Shown: positions 12,810 through 25,361, counted from the first letter of the stretch. The stretch: 64,000 nt of DNA from Alviniconcha marisindica (GCA_018857735.1 JABMCL010000480.1:398501-462500); one strand, 5' to 3'. Made by a program: numbers and translations. The notes: generated by a model from the sequence alone, not told the origin.

Positions 12810-13484
12810 AGTTCGGTTGGCAGAGACAGCGTAGACATAGGTGGCAAGTGCATACCATTCAGATCTTCAGTTAGGAACCTAGGAGTTCATCTCGATCAGA
12901 CACTGTCTATGCAGCAACACATCAGCAGTGTATGCCGTGCAGCATACCTAGAACTTAGAAGAATAGCTTCAATCCGACCATACTTGACTCAGAATGCAAC
13001 TGCCCAACTCGTTTCATCCGCCATAACATCCCGGCTTGACTACTGCAATTCCATCCTTGCAGGATTACCCTTGAAGCAGATTTCACGCTTACAGAGAGTC
13101 CAAAACAATGCTGCGAAACTTGTTCTTAGAAAGTCCAAATACAATCATGTGACACCACTCCTGCAAGAACTGCACTGGCTTCCGATTAAATTCTGACCAC
13201 AGTACAAGATAGCCACTTTTGTCTACCGCTTTCTTGACGGCTCTCTACCAGGTTATCTTTCTCAGACTCTGTGTGCATATGAACCAACACAAAACCTTCG
13301 CTCGTGTGAGAAGCTCCTCAAAGTCCCAAAGCGCAACACCAAAACGTTCGGAGAGCGTTCCTTCAGCCTTCTTGCACCTTCTGTCTGGAACTCTCTGCCA
13401 TCCGATCTCAGAAATTCTTCTACCCTTCCGCTGTTTAAATCCAGACTAAAAACTCACTTGTTCATGGCAGCTTTCTGCCAGTAG
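12810..13484 (+). pseudogene. LINE ORF2 C-terminal fragment
   Basis: Codons for the thumb and post-RT region (SSVCRAAYLELRRIASIRPY, then LTQNATAQLV) interrupted by a TGA at about 13,195, and resuming with PQYKIATFVYRFLDGSLPGY and a terminal FKSRLKTHLFMAAFCQ before TAG. The conserved C-terminus marks the natural end of the element's ORF2. Confidence 0.8.
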
Positions 13485-13512
13485 GATCTCTGCAGTCTTC
13501 AGCCCTTGCCTG

Positions 13513-13560
13513 CCCCTCCCCCCCCCCCCCCCCCCCCCCACCCCCCCCCCCCAACCCCCC
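13513..13560. repeat. Poly-C tract
   Basis: About 48 bp of almost pure C in the LINE 3' UTR. Confidence 0.95.
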
Positions 13561-14030
13561 GCATGAATGTGCTTCCTGAGTGTTTTAGTTGCTTCACGGT
13601 CATTAAAAGAGTGAGAGAGAGTGCAGGGAGCGGGAGAGATGGTGGGTGGGGAGAGAGAATGTGTGCATGTGAAACAGAGAGAGGGGGGAGGGGGAGGTGC
13701 GTGTGTGTGGTGTGTGCATGTGTGTTTTAGCGTAGTAATAATACTAATTACTTAGAACACAGCTTTATAATTATGTAGCTGTTTTAAATTATTGTAACAT
13801 CTCTATAACAGTTATTTTATGCACCATTTTACAAGTACTTGTTTTATATTAGTGTAATTTATTAAGTATGTATTATGAGATTGCTTGTATATGATATGTT
13901 AGTAAATGTAAATGGTATATATTATGTACATGTATGTGAACAAGCGCATTGAGCTCGCTCAGCGGGGAATAGCACTATACAAAAATGTATGTATTATTAT
14001 TTATTTTATTATTTGTTATTCAGTTGTAAA

Positions 14031-17000
14031 TGATCATTTTTTTGTTCTGTTGCAAACAAGTATGAAAAAATAAATGTAGCAGTGAAGGGTCAAAGTAAGC
14101 AGCCACATAAGAAACCATCTGCAAATTCTATGATGATAAAATTAAAAGTGTCAGCATGTACAACATGACAGTTGTGGTGAGTAACAAAGCATTCAAGGGA
14201 CAAAATTAATACATTTCTTGACTTGATGTGGAAAAAGATCAATTTTCAAGTTTTGAATGTGATTTATCTTCAGAATTTGTGCTATGTATTACAGATGCAG
14301 AATATGGGTATTGTTATTTGAATTAAAAACCCAGTATGCCTTGAATAAGTACAATTTATAAAAAAAGATTTAAGAGTGTAAATGTACATTAACAAAAAAG
14401 CGAGATATATATTCTATTTTTCCATGTTTGATTGTATATATATATTTGAAAAATAATAAGAAACTTGCTGCTAAAGCACTTAAATTGAATTTTGAAATTA
14501 TTTCTAGAAATCATGAAAACACACCTAATATACATGGTTGACATAGGAAAAACATACACACAAAACCACTAGAAGTGCCATTGCCCATTTACAATCAAAA
14601 GTTTCAAAGGATGCTCTCTGTCTCAGTCAGCTGGTCTGTGTCTGTCTGTCTCTCTCTTTCTCTCAACACAATTTCCTCTAGAGCCCCTTGAATGGTTTAT
14701 CCATAAACACTTGCAGGTAACAATGTCAGTGATGATGAAATATGAAAAGAGGACAGTTCAGATTTTTACCCCCACTTGGGACTTCTTCGGGGATGGGGCA
14801 GGAAAGAAAGAAAGAAATTGCACAAGGACCAGGACAAATGGAATTGAAGATATTAAGCACATTTTAATCACCACTGTCTTGGTTATGTCCTTATTGGCAG
14901 AATTAAGTGTATTCATTCACTGCTCGTCTTTTACACACACACACACACATGTCCCCATATATATATTATATCCCACACTTCATTACTTTTTTGTGTTTAT
15001 TTTTAAGCAAGCTTTATTCAGTAATATCGCCAACAAAAAAGAAAAGAAAAAAGGTGCACATTTTGAATCAGTCAACAAAGGAAGAAATCTTTGATGCATA
15101 AGACAAGTACTAAGTAGAGTAACTTAGTGGGAAGGGATAAACACTGTCCCACAGAACACAAAATTGCTTCTGCAGTGCAAGGTTCAAAATTAAAGGTAGC
15201 AGATGCGTCACCAGAAACACTGTACAAATAATTTCAAAACCTCTGTTTAGTCAGATTCCAAAATGTGACTATTATTACCATTAACTATACTAAATGAGAA
15301 ATTCTTAGTATAAAAGTGTTTTTCCATGCGCATATGTCAAGTGCAAGTCCACCTTTTGGCACAGGCAAGATTTCCATGTTTGGAATAATTTCTTCTCCTC
15401 TGTTAATTCATAAAATGTGGTTGATATGCGACCAGCTTATTCGGCATGTTTTAATCTAGTCCTGGTTAATATGTCCTTAATGGCAGAATCAAACTTCTGT
15501 TGATTTACAGTTCATCTTGCACTAGGACATCCTGTATTATGAAAATGCCGTTCACACATCACCACTTTGTAGTTGCTGTACATGTGATGTCCACAAGGCA
15601 AGCCCACTGTTTAGCATCACCACCCATCACAGCAAATATCACAGTGCAAAGGATATTGTGTCTAAGCACTACATGCACATAGACATCCTAGTGTACTGGT
15701 TGGTCATCACAAATCCGTAATACTGAAAACTTTCTGGGTACTGGATGTCAACAGATGTACACATGCACTGCTTACACCTAAATAAAAATATTTTTTTAGC
15801 TTCAACAACTATTTGAACTTTGAAAATAAAAGTTGCCCTCTTTTCAATACTCTTATGTTTTTCCTTCTTAATTATAGCTACACACTGTAGTCTAAACCCT
15901 AAACAACAAAATTAAACCACAACAACAAAAAAGCCACACATTTATTGTGATAATGGAAACAGATACAACATTGCAAGACATATGTATACAAAAAAAATCT
16001 GGATCTAAGATTAGTGAACATAATACTTAAGGTTGCTTTAATTCAATTGTTTAATATGCAAATGTTTTAGACTACTTTGATGCTGTTGTGTGTGTGTGTG
16101 TGTGTGTGTGTGTGTCGCGCACACACAGAAGCAATGAATGTGTAATTGTATGTGCAGAGTAATGAACCAAGAATTATTCATTGTACTCATTACTTTGTGA
16201 AATAAAATTCTTTTTTTCTTCTTCTTCTGTTTAAAAGAATGTGGTGAGAAGTGTGAGGGTCAAAGAAATATATACAAGAAAGCATACTATTTACAAATGA
16301 CAAGCCATCTTAATGAATGTATCAAATTAATCCAACACCATGGCTATAAATAGCACCACAAACTGAGGAAGATGAAAGCAGCTGGTGAATGAAGAAAACC
16401 CACAACATCTGTGCCACATAAAAATGGCAATCAGTGTCACTCTCTAGGGAAGTTCAAACAGCTGACATGCCACAACACCCACTGACAAATCCAAGTCTGG
16501 TCACCACTAAGTCTGCATGACCAAAACAAGCACTTTTTGTTGTTGTTGGACATTTTTTTAAAGGGGGTCAGGGGGAGGGTGGGAGTAGGGGCTCACAAAA
16601 AGTTGACCCTGTGACAGAAAAAACACACACACAAAAGCACATTAAAATGAAAACTTTAAACTCAAAAAAAGAAAAAGAAAAAAAGAAAGAACATGTATCT
16701 ATAGACATTTATATCTGGGCCACAGCATAAAAAACCTACAAAGACCATTAAAAATTGCTGAATTTAACAACCAACACTACAATTACGTACACATGGTTTA
16801 TACCACCTCACAGGAAAGCACTGACTGGACACAGATGGTCTGCTTCTAGGAACTGTGTACATTTGTAATGGGTGTTGGAAGATGCAACATCAAAGATAAA
16901 GGATGATGCATTAGACTCAGAGGATGAGCTGTATGAGGATGCAATGAGAGGGAGGCAGAAGGGGTGAAAAAAGTGTTTTACAGACTGTCATTTTGTCCTG

Positions 17001-17282
17001 TTCCACAAAGCAGATAATCATAGCCAATAGTTTATAAGCACCACACCATGCACACACTAGATAATCTAAATCCACTTCTAATATTGATCATCGTACACCA
17101 AAAGAACCCACTGAAACAAAATAATTATAAGTGTTTTTTGTTGTTGTTGTTATTGTTGTTTCATATGTTCTCATAAAGTGCATGTTTATACAAGAGGGTG
17201 TGGAATGATAAGAGGGGCAAAGAAAGTGTTATTAGCACAATTCTAATAAAAAATCCATGTTTTATGCAGACAGAGTCCATGA
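14031..17282. other. AT-rich intergenic spacer
   Basis: I see no exon with matching splice sites and phase, no RNA gene and no intact transposon. A short (TG)n tract lies at about 16,085-16,115. Small open frames here lack any recognisable protein character. Confidence 0.5.
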
Positions 17283-17288
17283 TTTATT
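17283..17288 (-). terminator. Candidate polyadenylation signal of the IAP gene
   Basis: TTTATT on the plus strand is AATAAA on the minus strand. It is the nearest canonical hexamer beyond the IAP stop at 18306 and would give a 3' UTR of about 1 kb. Confidence 0.3.
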
Positions 17289-17519
17289 CTCCCTGATGTA
17301 AAAATAATAATAAGTTGACAGGGAGGTAAAATGTAGCAATTCTGCAAAACTTATACATCAAATTATGTCAAATGGAGATAAGCCATGTACCCCTTCAAAG
17401 AACAAACCAATAATTTCAAACAATACCCCATCACACATAACTTTTATATATATATGCCTCAGGGATTTTTTTCTTTTTCTTTTTCTCTCTCATAAAACTA
17501 TATAACTAGACATGGATAA

Positions 17520-17850
17520 TGTATAATGCAAATTTACACTAACATGAAAAAGAAATGAAAAGTAACAACATTTCTGTTCCACCAATTTCTTGAATAACCA
17601 CATCCTAAAAGACCATTCATGGAAATGGCAGGTACAGTGTACAGTGATGGTACAGTGTACAGTAATGCCAAATAGAAATGAACAGTTACAAAATTCCTGT
17701 TCTGTTGTAATTCCTAGTATAACCTTACCCTAAAAAATACTGTATATGAAAAGGGCAAGTATTTGGCAATGTACATAATGCAAAAAAGAAATGAAGTCAC
17801 AAATATTCTGTTCCATCCTGTCCCAGCACATACATATCACCCCTCCCCAG
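17520..17850. repeat. Diverged tandem repeat, about 110-bp period, three units
   Basis: AAGAAATGAA..TTCTGTTCCA-like blocks recur near 17,548, 17,668 and 17,787. The middle part also carries a short direct repeat of GGTACAGTGTACAGT. It lies in the presumed IAP 3' UTR or flank. Confidence 0.5.
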
Positions 17851-18305
17851 CACATATATATCACAAATCAGTTGTTGTTTTCAGATTCCATGAAAGAAAA
17901 GTCATAAAAGTTAGCGTCTGGCAATGGTATCATTATCAAATATACATGTATCATTGGAAATGGCTGTGAAGTCTTGGTAAAAAAATTCCCAGCCCATTAA
18001 ATCACTTATACATACTGCACAAAAAACTCTAACATAAAGCAACTTCTTGTTTGTTTTAGTTCCAAGGTTAGCACTGAGACAGACTTGGCACACTGTGTAT
18101 TCACTAAAGCAAATGGACACACATGCTTAACTCCCCTGCCACTGCTGAACAATAAGCAGCACAAGTCAAAAAAATGGTATACTTACACCCGTGAACAGCA
18201 TAGCTTGCCCCTGACTAACCACAAAAGGGGTTATTCTGCTTAACTGCCAAGCACCAGCACACTTAGGATAAAGCATCTTGCACAGTGGCATCCCCCCTGT
18301 CTCTA

Positions 18306-21300
18306 TCAACCAAAACTGGCACGAAATGATGTTTCCACATGACAGCGGCAGATTGGACAACTGCTGACACGTCCGCTGCAGCGTTCACACACTGCCAGAT
18401 GCCGACACGGCATCAAGACGACGTTCATTTCTTCAGAGAAGCACACTTTGCACAACAGGCTGGGTGCTGCATCATCATCAGGCAATGCTGCTGGAGGCGC
18501 ACTGTCCCCTTCAGTTGAATAAACATGAAATGTACAAACCATTACAACTCAACCATTCTAAAAATAGAACACAACATCACAAACCATTCCGTCTTTATGG
18601 TGCATTTGGTTTTGCTGGCTGTAATGACACATAAAACCAACAATTCAAATTCTCCTAATCTACTACCAACAATTCAAATCACTTTTCTCCCCTGGCCAAA
18701 CTTCAACCACTTCTCCCTCCCAACAATTCAACCAGCGTTTCTCACCTGCCAACAATTCAAACCCCTCTTCTCCCCTGCCAACAATACTAAATGAGTAAAT
18801 CCATCTTTTCCCCTGCCAACAATACAAAAATCCATCTATCCCCTGCCAACAATACAAAATCCATCTTTTTCCCTGCCAACTATACAAACCCCTCTTCTCC
18901 CCTGCCAACAATACAAAATCCATCTTTGTCCCTGCCAACAATACAAACCCCTCTTCTCCTTGCCAACAATACAAAATCCATCTTTTCCCCTGCTAACTAT
19001 ACAAACCCCTCTGCTCCCATGCCAACAATACAAAACCCCTCTTCTTCTCTACAAATGATTCAAATCCATCTTCTCCTCTGCCAACAATTAAAACCTCCAG
19101 CTCTTCCTTTGCCAATGTTTCAGTTCATTCTTCTGTCCTACCAACAATTCAAAACTGCTTTTCTGCCCTAACAACAATTCAAAACCACTCTTCTCCCCTA
19201 CCAACAATTTAAAATCCCTCCTCTCCCTTATCAGCACTTCATATTCTCTCAGGGCTGCCAAATACTATTTTCAAATCACACTTCTTCCCTGCATAAATGC
19301 TTAGGATGTGTTTCTCTCAAAAATGATGAAACTGTTGTACACACCTGCTTCAGCTGCTCTTTGTCTGCGGTTAGCTTCCACTCTCACTTCTTGATATGAA
19401 GGCTGCAGTATCAAAATAAAAATTAACATTAAAAATGGTTTCAAAATAAAAATTAACATTAATTTTTTTTTAGTCATTAGCCCTTGTGAAGTATATGTTC
19501 TAATTTAGCATTTAACTGAAACTGCTCAAAACAGAATGCAAAAAATACCAGCCATACAAGATTTTATTTAATTAATGAAACATGCCCACCAAGTTAAAAA
19601 TAATAAAAAAATCTCAAAATTTAATACTTGTAAAAGCCTTTATGTGGTACTTTTTACCAAAGTATTGACTTTCTGTCTTTTGACTTTACATTACTCAACT
19701 TCCCAAAACAGAAACCATGTTCCTGGCAAACAACAAACATTGGCAGAAAATCTGATTTTGAAACAGCAGCAAAACTGACTTTTCCCCGTTTCCTAAGGCT
19801 GCTTATACATTTCAGCTGAACACCCAGTTTGTTTATCCCTGCAGGAGGTGTTTTACTGGATGGTCAAATACATACCTATGGTATTCTAAACAACTGGATC
19901 CTAAAGACAGGTTTTGAAATACTTGATTAATTCTAAACAGAATCAACACACAAGGAAGTTAATTAGCATTTGAAATACGCAACACAGGTACAACAACAAA
20001 GACCCGAGTTATCTCTCACCTAGCATGCGTGTAAATACAAGGTACATAAACTCCACCAGAGGTACATCCTCTAAAAAAAAATGTTCTAAAAAATGTTCTA
20101 AATAGAAATGTTTTACAGTACAATTTGGGAGACCTCTTCGTTACAAGACAATCTGCTATCAAACTTGGAAGAGGGCTCTTAAATCTGTTGTAGTGAGTTC
20201 TACTGTCAACTGTCTTTTCTGTGCATCTACACGCTTTCCTATGATCTACCAAATTTGACTTTTAGTTTGAATGATACTGCATGCTACATGAATTGAGGGT
20301 CAACTGACATATAATATATATAGATCTTCAGTGAAAATAAGAAGGGGAATACTGAGTTCTGGCAGTCAGTGTACTCTGAATCCCTCATCCAGCATTTAGT
20401 TTCACTAACAAAAAGGGGGCACACTAACGTGTCTGTTGTTGTGAGTCAGTTCCTGAACTGCGTCAATGAAGTGCTGACTCTGCATGGTCTTCACAAACAC
20501 ACATGATGGCCGCCAGCGAGCATGTTCAATCCAGGGGTCATCCATTGGCAGCCAGTGGCGAACACCAATGCCACAGGAATAGCACAAGACGCTGTCACCA
20601 TAGCCTGTACAGAGCAGTTTGCAGATGATCACTCACCCATTCAATCCACCACACCAAACTTCAAACAGATACACACCTGTACATGTTCACCCTTCACATA
20701 TCCACAATATCAATATTAATTATTACATATTCTGACATGTGCATTCTTATTATTTGCTATGCATAGTGTTTTTCCACTTACATATATATGTATATATATA
20801 TTATATAACTGGAAAATTTAACTAGCCTTACATGGGAAGGCGACACTTACTTGGAATTATTTATAGAGTCGAATGGCAGGAAGGAGATATGTGAGAATCA
20901 GCAACTGTGTCATGGAGACCAGTATTTAGAGAATTGAGTATAGTTACTAGACTTAAATAGGACCAGTGTATGAAATAATTACAAGTCAAACTCTGACACG
21001 GAGGGCATATAACTCCATTCTTGCTTTTAGACTCTAAATAATTCCAGCTGAATGTCTGCCTCCTCCAGTACATAAGGCTAGTTTAATTTTTCAACTATTT
21101 CAGGTCTAATTCTAGCCATTCAAAGTCATGTGAGGCTTTAACACATCTGGTGATGAAAAAAAGAAGAAGGAGAGATTGGAAGGTAAGCTTTATTCTTCCA
21201 CACATGGGTGGAAACACAGAAGACAATAATGTTCTCATGTATATATCAACAAACATAAACGGCTGAAATGCAGTTAAGGTTCTTATTTATGAACAATGAT

Positions 21301-22286
21301 AGAAATATATATAATATGCAGGACAGATTGTCAAAAATTGGGTCTGTCCACAGATGTATGTTTGTACAACTACAAGTGAGTGAATGTTGCTTCTGATGAC
21401 CAGCCCATTGCCTTCAGGAGAGACAGCAAGCTTGTCCCATCATTTGCTGCTGATGAGCGATGAGATAATGTGCCACAGGTGCATGCAGTTTGTGAGAAGA
21501 AAAAAAAAGTAATTCGTCCTCTTTTCTCAATGGTTCAGTCCGCTTCAAAAACAGCCATGTAGATGGTTCACAAGGCAGAGTTTTGGTTTGTGGGTGAATG
21601 CTGAAATTCCCACTGGTTCTGCGTGAGCACCAGGCATTGTTTGCGTTTGCTCAAAAGCCCAGTTTGTGAATAACACATCTGTTGTGGGGCATATAAATAA
21701 ATGGGTTCTCTGATTTTGAGCAGCTGCAGGACACGACTTCTGTCCTCTCAGTAGTGCAAGAAGCATTGCTGTTCGAAGGGTCAACTGCTTTAGTAAATTA
21801 ATGTGAGGTCAGCTATTGCTGGTATCAAGCATATATGGGTAATCTAAGACATGATTCCATACTCAAAATATTTGTGTGTTTTAAACACACTTTAAGTTTA
21901 AATGACTAGAATTAGATGAGAAATAATCTCACATGCAAGTACTTACAATAAATGCAGTGATGACCATAATGTACATGATGTATATTTATAAGGATAGCTA
22001 CATTTACTAAAAAGTAACATGCACATGTACTTACTGCACTTAATCTTCAAGTGAACTGCATGCAGCTCTTTATCTCATAGCTGGCCTTCAAAATCAAGCA
22101 CACAGTCCTGTTTGCCGAACTATTTTTACATGAAGCATACATACATTATACTATTATTATTTGATTTTAGCTTTGCCCTGATATAGCCATCATAGGTGAC
22201 TGGGTGTTAACAATTAATTATCTGTTGATTCTTGATATAACCATCATAGGTGACTGGGTGTTAACAATTAATTATCTGTTGATTCT

Positions 22287-22350
<64 letters not shown>

Positions 22351-24361
22351 CCATCATAGCTGACTGGGTGTTAACAATTATCTATTGATTCTATCTATCT
22401 ACTCCTTTAGTTTGACTGCACTTGAAGGTGAACCCCAATGTAGCCATACACGTACATGTATGTGTGATTAAAAAAGAAGATTTTTTTTGGTACTTGCCAG
22501 CATAGAAAAACCCAGCATCTGCCAACATGCTGGGTGTCTGGGCATGGGTATGCGGCCAACCTTCGAAGGTCCAAATACGTACTGATGGGAAACCAAACTG
22601 TGGGTATCGAGCCCGATAATTATCTCCATGCTGACCATCCATGTTGATCTGATCTATAGGAGGCAAGTACGGGGGGCTCCGCCTGCCAGTCTCTGATTCC
22701 AGGTCTCTCAGCAGCCGTGCATTGCCCAAGGGGTTGTGTGCATTTCCTCGCATGAAAAGTCGACCAGCATTGCCGCTAGAGTTTTGCATCATGCCTGCTG
22801 GCCTCTCCTGCCCTGAAGATTCTCTTTGATTTCCAGAAAATGATTGCCACTGCTCAGCATCAACTGGGGTTCTGCTGGTGACCAGACTCTCATAGTAGGA
22901 AGCATCTGACATCTGGGTTGGGACAGACGTAACATAATTTTCTCCATCACTTACCCAGTGATCACCAGGTGCGCTCTCTTGATAGCCAGTTTGAAAGTTT
23001 CCCGGAAAGGTGTTAAAAATGTAAGACTCTACCGAAATGCCAGAGGCTCCACAGTCATTATCTGTGGCCTGTACTGGGGTGCTGAAATGTAACTCCGTCA
23101 ATCCTCCTGAAGCAAGTTCTTGCAGACCTTCCTGTTGCCTCTCTGATGTCTGGATTTCCTGGCTTGTCGCTGCTGGTGCAGGTGCAAGCAAACTCCGAGC
23201 GAACTCACACTGTGGTGAGAGACCAATGTGAACATCCAGCGGGTGCCCATTTGGAGTCACGGGCATCTCCATCCCACAACAGAAAGTAACTAGAGCTCTG
23301 CGGTTGAAGAACCATCCGACACGGGCAAGTTCTTCATACTCGTATCCACTCAGCTGTGGGTCTGTGCAGTTTCTTAAACTGTTGCTCCTGGTTTCTTCAC
23401 TGGCGAACCTTGGGTAACAGTACTCGCTTCCCCTCATCATCCATAGCGGACTCACTTGTGGACATTTCTTGACTGACTGCACTTGTGGGCATCTGTTAAA
23501 ATACCTGAAGCTGATCAAATACCTAGGCACAGACTCTTTCTGTTCAAAGTGATAGAATGGTCTCTGTCTTGGAGACAAGAGGATGCCCTTATGTGGTGCA
23601 TCTTGACCTTCAGATAATGCACTGACACCATATTTTAAGTCCTCAACAACAGACCCAGATTCAATGATTGAGGGTCCCCCATTTTTGGCAAGATCATCAC
23701 TAGGGACTGACATCTCAGGACCTGGATTCTTCTTTGCTTTCGTGGCCAAGGGCAAGGCCAATATATCTTGACTTTGGCCAGTTTGGGGGGGTGAAATGTT
23801 TGGCTTGCACTGATTTCTGCCTTCAATGGAAGCTTCATTTCTGTAAAATGTTGAAGGATAATTTACACATTCATCCACCTGGGTTTGGACAGCTAACATT
23901 TTCACATGAGTACAATTTGAAGAGTGTGAACACATGTGTTGCACTTTTTGCTCATCTGATGATTCTCCATCCAGGCCATTGCCACACAACTGGTCTTTTC
24001 TTACTGTGATGCCAGTAAGCCTAACCAGTTGATGACTACTCTCAATAGGAATTTGGCGTCCAGTGTTTGTAACTAAGCGTTCAAACAATTTATCACTGTT
24101 ATGATCTTGCACAGTCTTTAGTCTTTCATCATCAGAAGCTGGTCCATCATTCCTTGAAGACTCAGATGTTCTCCTTCTTCTGCAGAAGGAAGTAGCTGTT
24201 CTGTACAACTTTGACACCTTTATCCTAATAAGAGTAATAGCGCTGCTCTTTCTTTGTTGACGTCGACTGTTAAACTTGAATTTTTTTCCAGGGTTTTCCA
24301 TTCTAAGTGATGATCGCGCAGTCCCGTACAACATATCATGACACTGAACTGGTCCCTCCAT
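18306..24361 (-). CDS. Inhibitor of apoptosis protein (two BIR-type repeats plus C-terminal RING)
   Basis: Coding exons on the minus strand are 22498-24361, 20429-20604, 19345-19402 and 18306-18508, 2,301 nt in all (766 residues plus TGA). All phases agree. IAPs bind caspases or their regulators through BIR zinc folds and act as RING E3 ubiquitin ligases in the cytosol. Residues 1-310 look disordered and Ser-rich. BIR1 (about 313-390) is degenerate. BIR2 (about 595-659) is canonical: RIWTFEGWP, AGFFYAG, and zinc ligands C629, C632, H649 and C656 within CYSCG and EHARWRPSC. The RING (about 719-766) runs CKVC, MPCRHLAVC, ERC and CPIC, a C3HC4 set ending FRASFG. Intron 1 uses a GC donor. The start is the ATG 48 nt after a CAG acceptor, so a non-coding 5' exon lies upstream. 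The protein is longer than most two-BIR IAPs. BIRC2/3-like or XIAP-like naming cannot be decided, so no symbol is given. Confidence 0.9.
18309..18452 (-). other. RING (C3HC4) domain of the IAP gene
   Basis: The codons for CKVC to CPICR show the spacing C-x2-C-x11-C-x-H-x3-C-x2-C-x6-C-x2-C and end in the short hydrophobic/aromatic tail typical of IAP RINGs, which is needed for dimerisation in characterised members. Confidence 0.9.
18660..19230. repeat. Minisatellite in IAP intron 3
   Basis: About 18-20 diverged units of 28-31 bp built on CCCCTGCCAACAATACAAA, alternating with ATCCATCTT or CCCCTCTTCT. It lies on the transcribed gene between the 58-nt exon and the RING exon. On the gene strand the units remain open and would read as repeated YCWQG blocks, but no splice evidence supports their use. 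Confidence 0.85.
19930..20080. repeat. Dispersed repeat family R1, copy 1
   Basis: Shares AACACACAAGGAAGTTA, a CAAAGACC.GAGT block, GCATGCGTGTAAATACAA and ACATAAACTCCACCAGAG with the copy at 26,897-27,032, and shares parts with 40,088-40,325. The ends are undefined. There is no tRNA-like head, so the class is unknown. Confidence 0.6.
20605..22497 (-). other. Intron 1 of the IAP gene (GC-AG type)
   Basis: The 5' end on the gene strand reads GCTG/GCAAGTACC and the 3' end CTGTACAG/GCTATGG. A GC donor followed by AAGT is the known efficient minority class. Using the nearby GT (after GGCAA) would shift the frame and destroy the BIR. The intron holds tandem repeats and a (TA)n tract near 22,180-22,380. 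Confidence 0.75.
22180..22380. repeat. Triplicated block of about 55 bp split by a (TA)n tract
   Basis: The block CATCATAGGTGACTGGGTG followed by TTAACAATTA occurs near 22,188 and 22,244. A third copy with one change (AGCTGACTGGGTG) follows the pure (TA)n tract of about 60 bp at 22,290-22,349. The core resembles SINE 3' ends elsewhere in the window. Confidence 0.75.
22590..24361 (-). other. Long N-terminal region and degenerate BIR1 of the IAP
   Basis: The first coding exon alone spans 1,864 nt. The BIR1-like part (about residues 313-390, bases 23,190-23,430) has LARVGWFF, TFCCG and DVHIGLSPQCEF. Two of the four expected zinc positions are C362 and H378, and C385 is the third. The first expected Cys is T359, with C361 adjacent. 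The fold may be weakened or may use C361. Confidence 0.75.
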
Positions 24362-24469
24362 TGTTGAGGAAGTGTCCTTGCTTTAGTGTTTCACTTGTCA
24401 GCACAGTCACTGAAAAGGATAAAAAATGTATGACTGTGATTTAAAAAAAGGCATTAACACAAATAACAG

Positions 24470-24640
24470 CTTTCTCAAAACATGTCTTGCCCAACAGGTG
24501 GAAAATACTGAAGCAAAAACTTAAACTCGATCTAGTCTTAAATGGCTCCTTTATTAGTTACATATTAATATTCAGTTTCTAAACTTAGTTTTACTACTAG
24601 TGGGAGTGGTTGCACACAACAATGATAAATTAAGTGTCCT
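24470..24640. repeat. Dispersed repeat family R2, copy A
   Basis: TTTCTCAAAACATGTCTTGC followed by CCAACAG, and later TTTCTAAACTTAGTTTTACT and GGGAGTGGTTGCACAC, align with the copy at 30,508-30,700. The class is unknown. Confidence 0.5.
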
Positions 24641-25361
24641 AGCTCATCCATGCTGCACTCTCCACCTCCCAAGCTCAGGCATAAAAGTTGCATGAGGAAC
24701 AAGACCAAAGAGGTCACAGGTCTAAGCCATATGTCCTGATAATCTTTACTGACAGTGACAAAAACATGGTGTCTAAATTGAAAATAACACCCATGGGGAG
24801 TTCTTAAACCATGATTTGAACTTTCTGTTTTGATGAAACTGATTCTGTGCTTGTTTCTACTTTCTAGGCAGGCAGGCCTTTGAGAACACTAGCTGAAAAG
24901 CAAGCCAGTAGAACACCCAGTAAGAGAATGCTTCATGAGAGACCCATCTTCTCCTCTGACAGTATTTTGTTCAGACCTCACATTGAGTCAATGCGGGGAG
25001 CAAAGTCAGTTCTCTGTGATGAAAACATGAGAAAATAAAGTTCTGAATTCCTTTTCAACTTCATGCATCTGACATTGATTAACTGTAACCAAATTCTGTG
25101 AGTGAGTGTGGTGGTGTTTTAATTTCAGTATGAGTAGGGTGACTGCTGTCAGTCAAACTACTGAGCACTGTGGAACCAATGGGACGGAGCAGGCAATATT
25201 TCAGACCAGGCAATACAGAGACAGGGCAACACAGACTAGCTCCAACAATTTGAACAAAGAGAAAGAAACCCAATGGCACAGCTAGGCAATCAGTCCCAGA
25301 TGAGTCAGAACAACAGGGCGAGGGTGGAAGAAAAAAGTGTCATAGCATTCTCAGGATCAGG

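Larger units (their letters stand above)
12350..14030 (+). mobile_element. Internally deleted non-LTR retrotransposon (LINE), CR1/Jockey-like reverse transcriptase
   Basis: From about 12,415 one frame reads reverse transcriptase: a segment with LPFISKILEKVVLTQLQKHL, then KNHSTETALLSVVDGL, and RT motif A as LLDLSAAFD near 12,760. The frame then jumps to sequence normally located well past the catalytic YADD box (RNLGVHLDQTLS near 12,875, then SRLDYCNSILAGLP and SFSLLAPSVWNSLP). Motifs B to D, including YADD, are therefore missing. One in-frame stop follows LHWLPIKF. A poly-C-rich 3' UTR ends with GAGCTCGCTCAGCGGGGAAT and a TTATT-repeat tail. The element is a dead deletion derivative. Confidence 0.85.

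Noticed and set aside
22390..22497. Continuation of the first IAP exon to its in-frame stop
   Set aside because: The conserved BIR continues in the next exon after the GC donor. The read-through codons lack the zinc ligands.
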